33,131 nucleotides of DNA from Chloroflexota bacterium (GCA_013815585.1 JACDFU010000008.1:1-33131), one strand, 5' to 3'; positions 1 through 9,878 are shown, numbered from the stretch's first letter. Numbers and translations are program-made. Notes: a model not told the origin generated them from the sequence alone.

Positions 1-914
1 ACCCAGTACGGCTCATAGGTCGTCGCCTCACGAAGCGGTTCATCGGCCGGAGGCGGAGCACCGCGCCGCCTCCGGACGGCCCCATATGGGCCGATGAGCT
101 CGCCCCGAGTGGCCGACGTGGCCGGCCCACCCTCGATCAGCTGCGTCTCGGTGAAAAAGAGCTCGATGCCCTCCGCCTCGAGCCAGCGTTCGAGGCCCGG
201 ACGCAGTTGGGCGGTCGCTGGCAGGGCGTCGCCTGCCCCGGGCGGCCCCTCGGGGACGGCCGGACGATAGGCACACTCAGGTAGCCAGATGCTTCGCGGC
301 CGGCGGCTGAAGAACCGCTCGTAGGACCGGATCCCTTCGCGAATCTGGCCCCGGATTGCGGCGTCCGTGCTGAGCAGCGGAAGATAGCCGTGGGTTGCCG
401 CCGAGGTGGAGACCTCGATGACGCCGTCTTCCTGGAGACCGCGGAAGGCGCCCAGGACATCCCGTCCGTACCTGACCGTGAAGGCGTCGTGGAGGTGCCC
501 GTATCGGTCTGCATACCAGCGCGCCAGCGCGGCACGCTCCTGAGCTTCCCCCGTGCGCTCGTTCCCCCGCTGCGTCCTCCGCTCCGCATCCCGGTTTGCC
601 CTGGCAGCCCGGTCCGCCGTGTATTCCACGAATCGCTCGACGACCAGCGGATCTGCGAGCTGCTCGCAGAGGATCGGAGTGAGACCCAGGGTCACGCCGC
701 CGCGGATTCCGTCGTCCGCAAGATCGGAAAGCACGTCCAGCAGAGGGAGGTAGGTCTCGGCGAGGGCCTCGTAGAGCCACTCTTCGCCGTGGGGCCAGGT
801 CCCGTTCTCCCGGACGTAGGGCAGATGCGAGTGCAGCATGAAGGTGAAGGCACCGCGCTGCGGCTGATCGGCCGATCGGCTCGCCGGCTCGTCCACCGTG
901 GGGGGCAGATACAT
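1..914 (-). CDS. GH57 family glycosidase, probable 1,4-alpha-glucan branching enzyme (3' end outside window)
   Basis: Minus-strand reading frame open from ATG at 914 to the window edge: MYLPPTVDEPASRSADQPQRGAFTFMLHSHLPYVRENGTWPHGEEWLYEA...RSIWLPECAYRPAV. HSHLPYVR and WLPECAYRP are GH57 branching-enzyme motifs. TGATG overlap with the upstream gene's stop. Confidence 0.85.
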   Translation of the reverse strand, partial: MYLPPTVDEPASRSADQPQRGAFTFMLHSHLPYVRENGTWPHGEEWLYEALAETYLPLLDVLSDLADDGIRGGVTLGLTPILCEQLADPLVVERFVEYTADRAARANRDAERRTQRGNERTGEAQERAALARWYADRYGHLHDAFTVRYGRDVLGAFRGLQEDGVIEVSTSAATHGYLPLLSTDAAIRGQIREGIRSYERFFSRRPRSIWLPECAYRPAVPEGPPGAGDALPATAQLRPGLERWLEAEGIELFFTETQLIEGGPATSATRGELIGPYGAVRRRRGAPPPADEPLREATTYEPYW

Positions 915-3226
915 CAGGCGGCTCCTCGAAGCGCAACCTCGGGAGCGGCTTCCTCAGCCGCCAGGTCTCGCTCCTGGATGACATCGAACCGGACCGAGAA
1001 CGACGCCTTGTCGCCCGGGCCGAGCTCCAGCCGCCAGCGGAAGAGAAGGGCGCTGCCCTGGTAGACACGCTCGAAGCCGGCCTCGGAGTTGGAAACGGTC
1101 TCGATGGGGAACCATGACGCGCGCCCGCGTGGGCTCGTGACAACGTTCACCTGTAGGCCCACATCGTCGTTGCCAAACGCAAGGGAGCTGCCCTCGCGAT
1201 CGTCAGCACCGTCCCGGATTCCTGTCACGTCTCCGCTTCCGTCGTGGGGGAGCCGCATTGGCTGACGCTGGTCGCCGACTCCACCGACGGCATACCAGGC
1301 CGCCGGATTGCCACCGCCGCCCATGAGGTTGATCCCCCACTCGATGCCGAGGTCGCAGTCGACGGCGCCCGATGCTGCGCTTTCGACCTCCACAGCCACC
1401 TCGAGCGACGGCGCCAGGCGATCTCCGCCGGTCCGGATCTCCTTGGCGATTCTCAGAGGATGCGGTCCACCCGCGACAAAGAGCGCTCCCTCGCGCCGAA
1501 CAACCAGGCTCCCGCCAGGCCCAAGCCGCTCAACCTGGAACGGCTGGTCGGCAAAGTCGCCCCACTCGGGGTAGCGCAACGGCCGCAGGTCGGCTACCTC
1601 CACGTCGCGCGGCATGAGGTGGATCAGCCCGCTGCGCCGCTCGTGCCAATCGTAGACCAGAAGCTCCTCAAGGCCCGGCTCCTTGACGCGGACAGTGTCG
1701 TGGATGGTGGCGGGCTTTTCCGCGACCACGCCTGCCTCATCCCGGCTCCTCGCCCGGTCGGGAGCGGTGGCAGCGGCAGCCCGGCGGCGTGCGTGCTCAC
1801 GCAGGGTTTCGTGGTAGGCCTCCGGCCGGCGGCGCATGACCGAGGCGAGGGCGATCCTGCTCGCTCGCAGATCCCAGTTGCCCAGCCCGGCGCCCTCCTC
1901 CAGATCGACGGTCACGACCTGGCCAGCGGTGGAGATCAATACCTCATCATGCCCGTCGAGGTCCAGGTCCACCAGCCGGGTTTCCCCGAGAGTCGAGTTA
2001 CTACCTGGTATCACGGCACCCGTCGCCGCGCGCGAGGCCTCCGCCGTCCTCGCCAGATCTTCGGCCGCGATGAGGTGACCGAGCGTGGCCATGCGCATGT
2101 GGACGATGTAAACCCCCCCGAAGAGTCCGTGCCAGTAGCAGTCGTTGGACTGGCCCTGGTAGAGGTGCTCCAGCGCACGATCATGCATCGGACCAGGTGC
2201 CATCGCGGCAACGGCCCTGGAGGTGCGGAGCATCTGTTTGTGCAGGTCGTTGATCTCCCGATATCGGACCTGGAAATTTCGCCAGGAAGCGCCCTGCAGG
2301 AAGCGCGCCGCGGGAAGCCTGTCCCGGCGGGCGGTGGCCAGCGCCTCGTGGAAGACATTGGCCTCGTCGCTCGGGAGCGCCCACTCGGTCATCTCGACGT
2401 AGGAGGTGGCCGGTACCGCGATGCGGCCGATCGGCTGGTGGCGGGTCATCCATTCGCGTGGGGTGACGGTCGCCAGCCAGTCGGCGTTCGCCTCGATCGC
2501 GGAGAAACAGTGATCGACCCATGCCGTCTTTCCCCAGCAGTGCTCGAAGGTCCCCGGCCAGGCACCGAACTTCTCGCCATCGTCACCCATCGTTCCGAGC
2601 CGATCGCCTGACTCGGTTGCGTGCTGGCGCAGGTAGCCGATGACGTCCTCCACCTCGCCGAACGGAATTCGATACCGAAGACCCTGCTCGGTGCCAAAGA
2701 CCGTCAGCAGCTCGCCCTGGTCGTCGGTCGTGAAGGTGCCCCACATCGCGTCATCCCTGACCGCAGCGGCACGGAGGTGGTTATCGTCGAGCACCGTGTA
2801 TTGATAGCCGGCGCGGGCGAGGTCCCGGGCCAGTGACGGCTCCCAGACGCGTTCCGCGAGCCAGGCACCATGTGGCCGCTCGCCGAAGAGCACCTCAAGC
2901 TCGTTGGCCATCCGCAGCAGCTGGCCGGCCCGGTCGGCATCCGGGAGCGATGCGAGGACCGGCTCGTAGTAGCCGCCGCCCAGAATCTCGACCTGCCCGC
3001 GCGTCACCAGCGTCTGGATCCGCTCCAGGGTCTCGGGCCGCTCCTGGCGCAGCCAGTCCAGCACCGGACCACTGTAGTGAAGGCCCATCCGGATGGTTGG
3101 GTGCCGCTCGAGCGCTCCGATCATGGGCTCATACGCCTGGTGGTAGACCTCCTCGACGACCCAGCCGAAGTTCCCGACGGGTTGGTGGTTATGGAGGACG
3201 AGGGCTAAGGCGATTCGGGCGGTCAA
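914..3226 (-). CDS. GH57 alpha-amylase/4-alpha-glucanotransferase-like protein
   Basis: 770 aa; N-terminus ALVLHNHQPVGNFGWVVEEVYHQAYEP, GGGYYEPVL, HGAWLAERVWEP and YTVLDDNH are typical of GH57; C-terminal beta-rich DUF1925/1926-like region. Confidence 0.88.
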   Translation of the reverse strand: MTARIALALVLHNHQPVGNFGWVVEEVYHQAYEPMIGALERHPTIRMGLHYSGPVLDWLRQERPETLERIQTLVTRGQVEILGGGYYEPVLASLPDADRAGQLLRMANELEVLFGERPHGAWLAERVWEPSLARDLARAGYQYTVLDDNHLRAAAVRDDAMWGTFTTDDQGELLTVFGTEQGLRYRIPFGEVEDVIGYLRQHATESGDRLGTMGDDGEKFGAWPGTFEHCWGKTAWVDHCFSAIEANADWLATVTPREWMTRHQPIGRIAVPATSYVEMTEWALPSDEANVFHEALATARRDRLPAARFLQGASWRNFQVRYREINDLHKQMLRTSRAVAAMAPGPMHDRALEHLYQGQSNDCYWHGLFGGVYIVHMRMATLGHLIAAEDLARTAEASRAATGAVIPGSNSTLGETRLVDLDLDGHDEVLISTAGQVVTVDLEEGAGLGNWDLRASRIALASVMRRRPEAYHETLREHARRRAAAATAPDRARSRDEAGVVAEKPATIHDTVRVKEPGLEELLVYDWHERRSGLIHLMPRDVEVADLRPLRYPEWGDFADQPFQVERLGPGGSLVVRREGALFVAGGPHPLRIAKEIRTGGDRLAPSLEVAVEVESAASGAVDCDLGIEWGINLMGGGGNPAAWYAVGGVGDQRQPMRLPHDGSGDVTGIRDGADDREGSSLAFGNDDVGLQVNVVTSPRGRASWFPIETVSNSEAGFERVYQGSALLFRWRLELGPGDKASFSVRFDVIQERDLAAEEAAPEVALRGAA

Positions 3227-3266
3227 GTCGGTCCCCTGTCGGAGGACACCTGGCAGGCCTGTTCGA

Positions 3267-5435
3267 TCAGGCGGCTTCCCCAGCGGTGGCCAACGCGTCG
3301 GCGGTCGCGGCCGGGATGTAGAGCTGCTCGGCGTACTCCTGGAGCATCCTCGTGGTCGAGAAGCGCCAGATCGTGCTGGCGATCGACTCCTTCATCGTGG
3401 CCAGCCATGCTCGGGGCAGGCCGTCCTCGTCGCGCTGGTAGTAGCGCGGCACGATCTCCTCCTCGAGCAGCCGGTAGAGATCCTGGGCGTCCTGCCAGTC
3501 CTGGGCGCCTTCGTCGGGATTCGTGTCCCGTCCGCCGATGGCCCACCCGTTCGTTCCCGTCCAGCCCTCGTCCCACCAGCCGTCCAGGACCGAGCAGTTC
3601 ACGACCCCGTTCGCGGCTGCCTTCATACCGCTCGTGCCCGACGCCTCGAGCGGTCTGCGAGGGTTATTGAGCCAGACGTCCACGCCCTGCACCAGATGGC
3701 GAGCGATGCGGATGTCGTAGTCCTCCAGGACATAGACGCGGCCACGAAGGCGTGGCGAGCGACTGCGCGCGAAGATGTCCTGGATGACCGCCTGACCGGG
3801 CCGGTCGGCTGGGTGGGCCTTGCCGGCGAAGATGAGCTGCACGGGGCGCTCCTCGTTCCAGAGCAGTCGCGCCAAGCGCTCCTCGTCGCTGAAGATCAGG
3901 GACGCGCGCTTGTACGTGGCGAAGCGGCGTGCGAAACCGATCGTGAGGATCCGTGGCTCGAGCGTATCCGCCAGAGCTCGGAGCGTCGCCGGTGACTCGC
4001 CGTGCCGGGCGAGCTGGTTGCGCAGGCGCCCACGTACGAAGAAGCTGAACTCGAGCTTCTGCCGCTGATGCGCCTCCCAGAGGTGTCGGTCCGAGAGATC
4101 GTTCAGGCGCTCCCAGAATGGCCCCCCGGCTCCCGCATCGAGATGGTCAAGCTCCGCGCCGATATCCGCCAGCCGCTCACGAACCGCGCGGCCGATCCAG
4201 CTGGGGGGATGGATGCCGTTGGTGATGCCCAGGATCGGCGCGCGCGGGACGCCCTGCCAGGTGCCGTTTGCGGTCTCTGCGTGGACCCGGCTCACCGCGT
4301 TCGCCCGGTGCGTCAGCCGCAGGCTGAGAGCCGTCATGTCGAAGTGGTTGGTGTCACCATCCACGCCCCGCGCCAGCTCCGCGATGCGACCGAGGTCCAC
4401 GCCGCTGCCAGCGAACAGGGGAGCGCCGACCTCCTGTACGAGTCCGACCTCGAAGCGCTCGTTGCCTGCCGGCACGGGGGTGTGGATGGTGAAGACAGAG
4501 GTCCGTTTGACTTCTTCCAGGGCATCGTCGAGCGAGCGGCCCTGGCTCGTGAGCTCCCGCGCACGTTCGATCAGCAGGAAGGCGGAATGGCCCTCGTTCA
4601 GGTGCCAGGCGGAGGGCGTGATCCCAAGCGCCCGCAGCGCGCGTACGCCGCCCACGCCCAGGACGAGCTCCTGGTGGAGGCGCATCTCGCGTCCCCGCAC
4701 GTACAGGATGTGGGTGATCGGCCGATCCTCGTCGGAGTTCTCGGGAATATCCGTGTCAAGGAGCAGGAGCGGCACGCGGCCCACCTGCGCGAGCCACACC
4801 CCGCAGGAGACAACTCGTCCGGGCAGCTCCACCGGCACGATGAGCGGCCCCCCGTCGCTACCGGCCACGCGTAGCAGCGGCAACCTGGAGGTGTCGTAGT
4901 CGGGGTAGGCGTGCTCCTGGTGACCGTCCGCGTCGATGGCCTGGCGGAAGTAGCCTCGGCGGTAGAAGAGGCCAATACCCACCAGGGGGAGCGCCATGTC
5001 AGACGCGGCCTTGAGGTGGTCGCCGGCCAGCACTCCGAGGCCCCCGGAATAGATACCGAGGGACTCGTGCAGGCCGTACTCCGCGCAGAAGTAGGCGATC
5101 GGCCCGGCATCCAGGGCCGTGCTGTGCTCGCGCTGGAACCAGTGCCCGCGGCCATTGGCCAGGTACTGGCCGAAGGCGGCCTCGGTGGTCGACAGGTCGG
5201 CCATGAAGTCCGCATCGTCGGCCAGGTCAGCCCAGTGGAGAAAGCCCTCCAGCACCGGGATGGGGTTCCGGTACCGCGCCCAGCCCGCCGAGTCGATCCT
5301 GCCGAAAACCGCTCGGACAGCGGGGTGCCAGGTCCAGTAGAGGTTGTAGGCGAGGTGGCGGAGGCCTTCGAGTCTGGCGGGGAGCCGGAACGCGGCCGTC
5401 GCAGGCAGCGTTGCGATCGAGGGCGGCAACGACAT
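3267..5435 (-). CDS. glgP: alpha-glucan phosphorylase (GT35, short bacterial type)
   Basis: Start re-assigned to MSLPPSIATLP at 5435. AYNLYWTWHP (DUF3417), AYFCAEYGLHESLGIYSGGLGVLAGDHLKAASD, HLNEGHSAF, and NNPRRPLEASGTSGMKAAANGVVNCSVLDGWWDE (PLP site). Confidence 0.92.
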   Translation of the reverse strand: MSLPPSIATLPATAAFRLPARLEGLRHLAYNLYWTWHPAVRAVFGRIDSAGWARYRNPIPVLEGFLHWADLADDADFMADLSTTEAAFGQYLANGRGHWFQREHSTALDAGPIAYFCAEYGLHESLGIYSGGLGVLAGDHLKAASDMALPLVGIGLFYRRGYFRQAIDADGHQEHAYPDYDTSRLPLLRVAGSDGGPLIVPVELPGRVVSCGVWLAQVGRVPLLLLDTDIPENSDEDRPITHILYVRGREMRLHQELVLGVGGVRALRALGITPSAWHLNEGHSAFLLIERARELTSQGRSLDDALEEVKRTSVFTIHTPVPAGNERFEVGLVQEVGAPLFAGSGVDLGRIAELARGVDGDTNHFDMTALSLRLTHRANAVSRVHAETANGTWQGVPRAPILGITNGIHPPSWIGRAVRERLADIGAELDHLDAGAGGPFWERLNDLSDRHLWEAHQRQKLEFSFFVRGRLRNQLARHGESPATLRALADTLEPRILTIGFARRFATYKRASLIFSDEERLARLLWNEERPVQLIFAGKAHPADRPGQAVIQDIFARSRSPRLRGRVYVLEDYDIRIARHLVQGVDVWLNNPRRPLEASGTSGMKAAANGVVNCSVLDGWWDEGWTGTNGWAIGGRDTNPDEGAQDWQDAQDLYRLLEEEIVPRYYQRDEDGLPRAWLATMKESIASTIWRFSTTRMLQEYAEQLYIPAATADALATAGEAA

Positions 5436-5443
5436 GAGCGGCC

Positions 5444-5449
5444 ATCGTA
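5444..5449 (-). promoter_or_regulatory. putative -10 element (TACGAT) 8 nt upstream of the glgP start
   Basis: Minus strand TACGAT-ggccgctc-ATG. Confidence 0.4.
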
Positions 5450-5522
5450 CACGACGCCCCGCGCCGATAAACCGATTTAGCCCCGCTTCGCCTGACGCCC
5501 GCTGTTGCCTGATCGTCCCCTG

Positions 5523-5528
5523 TAGGAT
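5523..5528 (+). promoter_or_regulatory. putative leaderless -10 element TAGGAT for glgA
   Basis: TAGGAT-gccgcg-GTG: exactly 6 nt to the start codon. Confidence 0.5.
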
Positions 5529-5534
5529 GCCGCG

Positions 5535-7040
5535 GTGCGCATTGCGATGGTCAGCTCGGAGTGCGAGCCGTACGCGAAGGTCGGCGGGCTTGCGGACGTC
5601 GTGGACGCGCTCGCCCGAGGCCTCGGTCAGCTGGGCCACGAGGTCGATGTTTTCCTTCCGCTCTATCGCGGAGTTCGTCCGCCGGCCGGCTCTCACCGCA
5701 GAGCGCTGGCCGTGGCCCGCGCGACCGACCCGTCATCCGCGGACGAGGACGAGGGGGACGTCGCCACCGTCGATCTGCTGACGGGGCCCGCTGACGGCTA
5801 TCGGATCCGCCTGGTGGACCATCCCTTCAGCTACGACCGCGCTGGCCTGTACGGTGAAACCGGCGCTGACTATCCGGACAACGCGGCTCGATTCACCCTG
5901 CTCGGCCGCGTCGCGCTCGAAACGATCAGCGAGGAGGGCAGTCAGATCGACATCCTTCACGGTCACGACTGGGAGGCCGGGCCAGCGCTCCTGATGCAGC
6001 GCCACCTCTATGCCTCCGATTCGGCCGTCGCCTCTGCAGCCAGCGTGCTGACCTGCCACAACCTTGCCTATCACGGCTGGGTGGCGCGGGGCCAGGCTTG
6101 GCAGCTGGAGCTGCCCGAGACGCTCGGCGCACCGGACGGGATCGACCTGCTCCGGGAAGCCGTGGCGGTCGCCGACATCGTCAACACGGTCAGTCCGACG
6201 TATGCCGAGGAGTCCCGGACCGCGGCCATGGGCGCGGGGCTGGATGACCTTCTTCGCAGCCGCGCCGACCGTTACCTGGGCATCATCAACGGCATCGACA
6301 CGACACTCTGGGATCCAGCGGCCGACTCGATCATCCCGGTCCCCTTCAGCCGCGATGACCTTTCCGGCAAGCAGGCCTGCAGGGCGGAGCTGGGCGCGCG
6401 GCACGGTCTTCAGCTGGGCGATGGAGGATGGGAGCGCGGCGCGCCGATCCTCGGAATGATCGGCCGGCTCGACCCCCAGAAGGGGTTCGACCTTCTGGCC
6501 TCCGCAGCCCCTGGCCTGCTTGAGGCCGGCGCCCGGATCGTCGTCCTGGGGACGGGCGACCCGGCGCTCGTGCGAGGGCTCCAATCCCTGGCCACAACGC
6601 GACCCGACCGATTGGTCGTGCTCGATCGCTTCGATCGAGACGAGGCCCGACGGATCTACGCCGGCGCCGACATGTTCCTCATGCCGTCACGCTTCGAGCC
6701 ATGTGGGCAGGGTCAGATGATCTCCATGCGGTACGGCACCGTGCCCGTCGTGCGCGCCACTGGCGGGCTGGTCGACACCGTCCGCGATGCCGATGCTGAC
6801 CCGCAAGCCGGCACGGGGTTCGTGTTCGGGCCGGCGGAGCCCGAAGCGCTGGTTGAGGCAGGACGCCGCGCGATCGCGGCCTATCAAGACGAGGGCCGCT
6901 GGAGGGAGCTCGTCCAGCGCGACATGGCGCTCGACTTTTCGTGGGGTGGCCCGGCGCGCGAGTACGTCGCCGCCTACGAGCGGGCGGTCGCGAGCCGCCG
7001 GCAAGCCCCGTTGGACGCCGCCCAAAGGCAGCTCGCCTAG
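5535..7040 (+). CDS. glgA: glycogen synthase (GT5)
   Basis: MRIAMVSSECEPYAKVGGLADVVDALARGL (KxGGL motif), HGHDWEAG, INGIDTTLWDP, MIGRLDPQKGFDLL, MPSRFEPCGQGQMISMRYGTVPVVRATGGLVDTV. Confidence 0.95.
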   Translation: MRIAMVSSECEPYAKVGGLADVVDALARGLGQLGHEVDVFLPLYRGVRPPAGSHRRALAVARATDPSSADEDEGDVATVDLLTGPADGYRIRLVDHPFSYDRAGLYGETGADYPDNAARFTLLGRVALETISEEGSQIDILHGHDWEAGPALLMQRHLYASDSAVASAASVLTCHNLAYHGWVARGQAWQLELPETLGAPDGIDLLREAVAVADIVNTVSPTYAEESRTAAMGAGLDDLLRSRADRYLGIINGIDTTLWDPAADSIIPVPFSRDDLSGKQACRAELGARHGLQLGDGGWERGAPILGMIGRLDPQKGFDLLASAAPGLLEAGARIVVLGTGDPALVRGLQSLATTRPDRLVVLDRFDRDEARRIYAGADMFLMPSRFEPCGQGQMISMRYGTVPVVRATGGLVDTVRDADADPQAGTGFVFGPAEPEALVEAGRRAIAAYQDEGRWRELVQRDMALDFSWGGPAREYVAAYERAVASRRQAPLDAAQRQLA

Positions 7041-7064
7041 GCCAGCTCCACTGGCCCAGCTCGT

Positions 7065-8024
7065 CTAGCCCAGCAGACGCCTCATGAGGCGCATGACGTC
7101 GTTCATGTGCGTGAACTGCGGGCTGTGGCCCGCCTGCCGAAGGTAATGCACGTGGCCGCGCCCCAACAGGATCCGAAGGATCTGGCGGGCGCGCCAGGGT
7201 ACCAGGCCGCCGTTCTTCGGGCTGCCGCAGATGATGTCGACGCGAGCCCTGGGGCGCTCGGCCCGCCATCGTTGGAGGAAGCGATACGGCCCGTCTCCGT
7301 TCTCGACTGCCGCGGCACCCAGGGCCAGTGGGGAGGCCTGCGTGAGCGCCTCGGCCGTCGTCTCCAGGTCGTCCGGGTCCCAGTCCGGGTTCTCTGCGAG
7401 CAGGACCGCCCTCGCCGCATCGAGGTCCGGACGAAGCCTGGCCTCCAGCTCTGACACCAGCTCGGCCGTGGCGGGCGCGCTCATGAATGGCGGGTCGATG
7501 AGGATCGCGCGACCGAGTGGAGCCCGCTCCAGGATCGAAGCGGCTGCTACGCCGGCCCCCCAGGAATGGCCGATGACGACGGGTGGGGATGGCAGCTCCA
7601 GCAGGCCCAGGGCCCGGGCCACGACGTCGCCGAGCCGGTCGAGCCGGTAGACGCTCGGCTGGACAGTCTCCTGGTCGTGGAGTGGCAGGCCCTCGTCGTC
7701 TAGCCATGCGGAATGCCCGTGCCCGGGCAGATCCAGCGCTCGGACGGACCACCCCTCGTCCGTGAGCGCGGTCGCGAATCGCACCTGTGTGGCGGCGCTG
7801 CCATGGAGACCATGCAGCAGGACGATCTCGCCCCGGACGGCGCCGCCGGCAGCGGCGTGCGGGCCTGTAGGCAGCCAGTGGAGAACGCTCAGCCGGATGC
7901 CAGGGAGCGTCAGGTCGGACCGCGTGGCGCCGGGGGTCAGGCCGGCTGATCGCACCTCGCTGGCCACATCGTCAGGGTACCCGAGGTCAACGCTCGACCA
8001 TGTCGCTGAGCGTGGTGAGCACAT
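7065..8024 (-). CDS. alpha/beta hydrolase (true start may be internal)
   Basis: EIVLLHGLHGSAATQ, ALDLPGHGHS and VIGHSWGAGVAAA (GxSxG elbow). The N-terminus overlaps the upstream gene, so the real start may lie nearer 7965. Confidence 0.85.
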   Translation of the reverse strand: MCSPRSATWSSVDLGYPDDVASEVRSAGLTPGATRSDLTLPGIRLSVLHWLPTGPHAAAGGAVRGEIVLLHGLHGSAATQVRFATALTDEGWSVRALDLPGHGHSAWLDDEGLPLHDQETVQPSVYRLDRLGDVVARALGLLELPSPPVVIGHSWGAGVAAASILERAPLGRAILIDPPFMSAPATAELVSELEARLRPDLDAARAVLLAENPDWDPDDLETTAEALTQASPLALGAAAVENGDGPYRFLQRWRAERPRARVDIICGSPKNGGLVPWRARQILRILLGRGHVHYLRQAGHSPQFTHMNDVMRLMRRLLG

Positions 8025-9687
8025 ACCCCCGGCTTCGCAGGCCCCGGATCATGGCGTGGAGCGCATCGGCGGTCTCGTAGCCGCCCAGGTGCATCAGCAC
8101 ATCCGAGCCCGCCTGCGCATTGCCCACGACCTTCAGCGTCATCGAGGTGGCGGTGGGACCGCCCTGCGATGTGGGCTTCCAGTCGATGGTGTCGACGTCC
8201 CACATGAACGTCTTCGTGTAGCCCACGTCGTCGATCGCATTCAACACCGTCGAGTTGTAGGCGCCGTAGGGCGGCCGCCAGTACGGCCTTGCGCTCTGGC
8301 CGGTGGAGTTGGCGATGATCGTGCCGGCGTCGGAGAGCTGCTGGCGTATGAAGGCAGCGCTGGGCGTGGTGCCCGAAGCGGGGCAGAACGCGGTGCTCGG
8401 CGAGCCGCCACCGCCATCACGCAGGTTGCAGTGATCCATCGTGTGGTTGCCCATCTCGAACAGCTCCGGGTGGGCGCGGATGATGGCCATCACCTGCTGG
8501 CCCTCGGCGGTCTCCGTCATGACCCCGGTGGGGAAGATCGTGGCGCAGACGCGGTTCGCGACCAGGCTGTTCATGATCCGCGCGGCGGGGACCATGCGAC
8601 CGCCCATGTCGAAGGTGAGCGCCACGCGATTACCCGCTCCCGGGATCGCGCCGTCGAAGACCTGCGGGGTCCCTGCTGTCGTGGAGTGGCCGGCCGTGCA
8701 GCCGCTTCGGGAAGCCTGGCTCTGGTAGGTGACGCGGTTGAAGCTGATGGAGCTGCTGGCGTGCGCGTCGAAGGGAGCCCTGGCGCCCGTGGCCAGGCGG
8801 TTGGGCGTAGTCCACGAGGAGCCGAGTCCGGCCACGCCACCGCGCGCGTCATAGAGGGTGACGAGGGTTTGCGTGAGATTGACCGTCGACGCGTTGGCGT
8901 TGCGGACGGTGCCACCAAAGTGCCAGCGACCACTCGAGGCGTAGGGTGCGCTGGCAGTGATCGGAAGGTTTGCGACGGGAGTGGCGGTGGTGACCCTGCT
9001 CGTCACACTCAGGCTGGAATGGTGGTATGCGGACGGTCGACGGGCGATCACCTCGAACGGCGAGCGGGACCGTGGTGCCAGGATGCCGAGCTCGGCGTAG
9101 CCAACGCCGCTGCCGAGCGAGCGCCCTGCGCTGTCCCGGAGGGAGGCATTGATCTGCACCCAGCGCCGTCGGTCGCCCGTGTTGTTCAGCACCTCACCGA
9201 CGACATGCAGGTAGCCGGCGCTGTCGGTGGAGGCGGTGTAGGAAAGGATCTGGGCGCCCTCGGCAAGGGGGCGGAAGCGTAATTGATACGGGCTGGAGCC
9301 CGAGGCGCTTTCGAAGCCGACCACCTTCACGTAGTAGGTGCCTGCCGGAAGGTAGCGATAGATCTCGTCGTAGACGCGGTTGGAGCGGTGGGAGGAGGCG
9401 ATCGCGTTGGCGCAGGATGATGAGGCGTACAGGAAGAGGTCGTAGTCGGCAGGCAGCGCTCCGAGCGTGATCAGGGCGTAACGCCCCGTGGCGTTGCTGA
9501 AGCGGTACCAGTCAACGTCCGTCGCTGACCCGATGGTGTCGGAGAGCCAGGTGTTGGTTGGGCTGCTCACCGTAGCCCCGGTGCACTGGTTCGGCCTGTC
9601 GGCGGCGGCCACCGGAAGGGGCAGCGCGGCCGCGACGAGCGTTGCGACGAGGGCTGGGATGAGGCTGAGCAGACGAGCGCGCTTCAT
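7987..9687 (-). CDS. secreted polysaccharide deacetylase (NodB) with N-terminal PPC-like domain and FxLYD-like repeats
   Basis: Signal peptide MKRARLLSLIPALVATLVAAALPLPVAAA; PPC-like SDTIGSATDVDWYRFSNATGRY...DYDLFLY; NodB-like RVALTFDMGGR...GNHTMDHCNLR...YWRPPYGAYN; SD-like GGGAG upstream of the ATG. Confidence 0.85.
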   Translation of the reverse strand: MKRARLLSLIPALVATLVAAALPLPVAAADRPNQCTGATVSSPTNTWLSDTIGSATDVDWYRFSNATGRYALITLGALPADYDLFLYASSSCANAIASSHRSNRVYDEIYRYLPAGTYYVKVVGFESASGSSPYQLRFRPLAEGAQILSYTASTDSAGYLHVVGEVLNNTGDRRRWVQINASLRDSAGRSLGSGVGYAELGILAPRSRSPFEVIARRPSAYHHSSLSVTSRVTTATPVANLPITASAPYASSGRWHFGGTVRNANASTVNLTQTLVTLYDARGGVAGLGSSWTTPNRLATGARAPFDAHASSSISFNRVTYQSQASRSGCTAGHSTTAGTPQVFDGAIPGAGNRVALTFDMGGRMVPAARIMNSLVANRVCATIFPTGVMTETAEGQQVMAIIRAHPELFEMGNHTMDHCNLRDGGGGSPSTAFCPASGTTPSAAFIRQQLSDAGTIIANSTGQSARPYWRPPYGAYNSTVLNAIDDVGYTKTFMWDVDTIDWKPTSQGGPTATSMTLKVVGNAQAGSDVLMHLGGYETADALHAMIRGLRSRGYVLTTLSDMVER

Positions 9688-9878
9688 GGTTCGACTCCCG
9701 TGGGCGGTACCTGCCCGTGACGCGATCGGACAGGTTGGCCGACTCACCGGAGCCTCGTCGGAGGCGGCAACCGGCGGATCACGCCGGGGCAACAAACGCG
9801 TAACGGAGCGCACCAGGCCACCGGGAGCATCGCCCCGGGAGGATCCCGCCGGACTCCCGCCGTCGAACCCAGCGACGG

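Noticed and set aside
1244-2611. Long plus-strand ORF (455 aa) opposite the GH57 gene
   Set aside because: Antisense shadow ORF typical of high-GC coding DNA; no recognisable domain, whereas the opposite strand encodes clear GH57 motifs.
7079-7094. Palindrome gcctcatgaggc near the alpha/beta hydrolase 3' end
   Set aside because: Lies inside coding sequence and is a short palindrome explainable by chance in GC-rich DNA.
7762-9282. 506-aa plus-strand ORF opposite the polysaccharide deacetylase
   Set aside because: Low-complexity antisense translation; opposite strand has signal peptide, PPC and NodB motifs.
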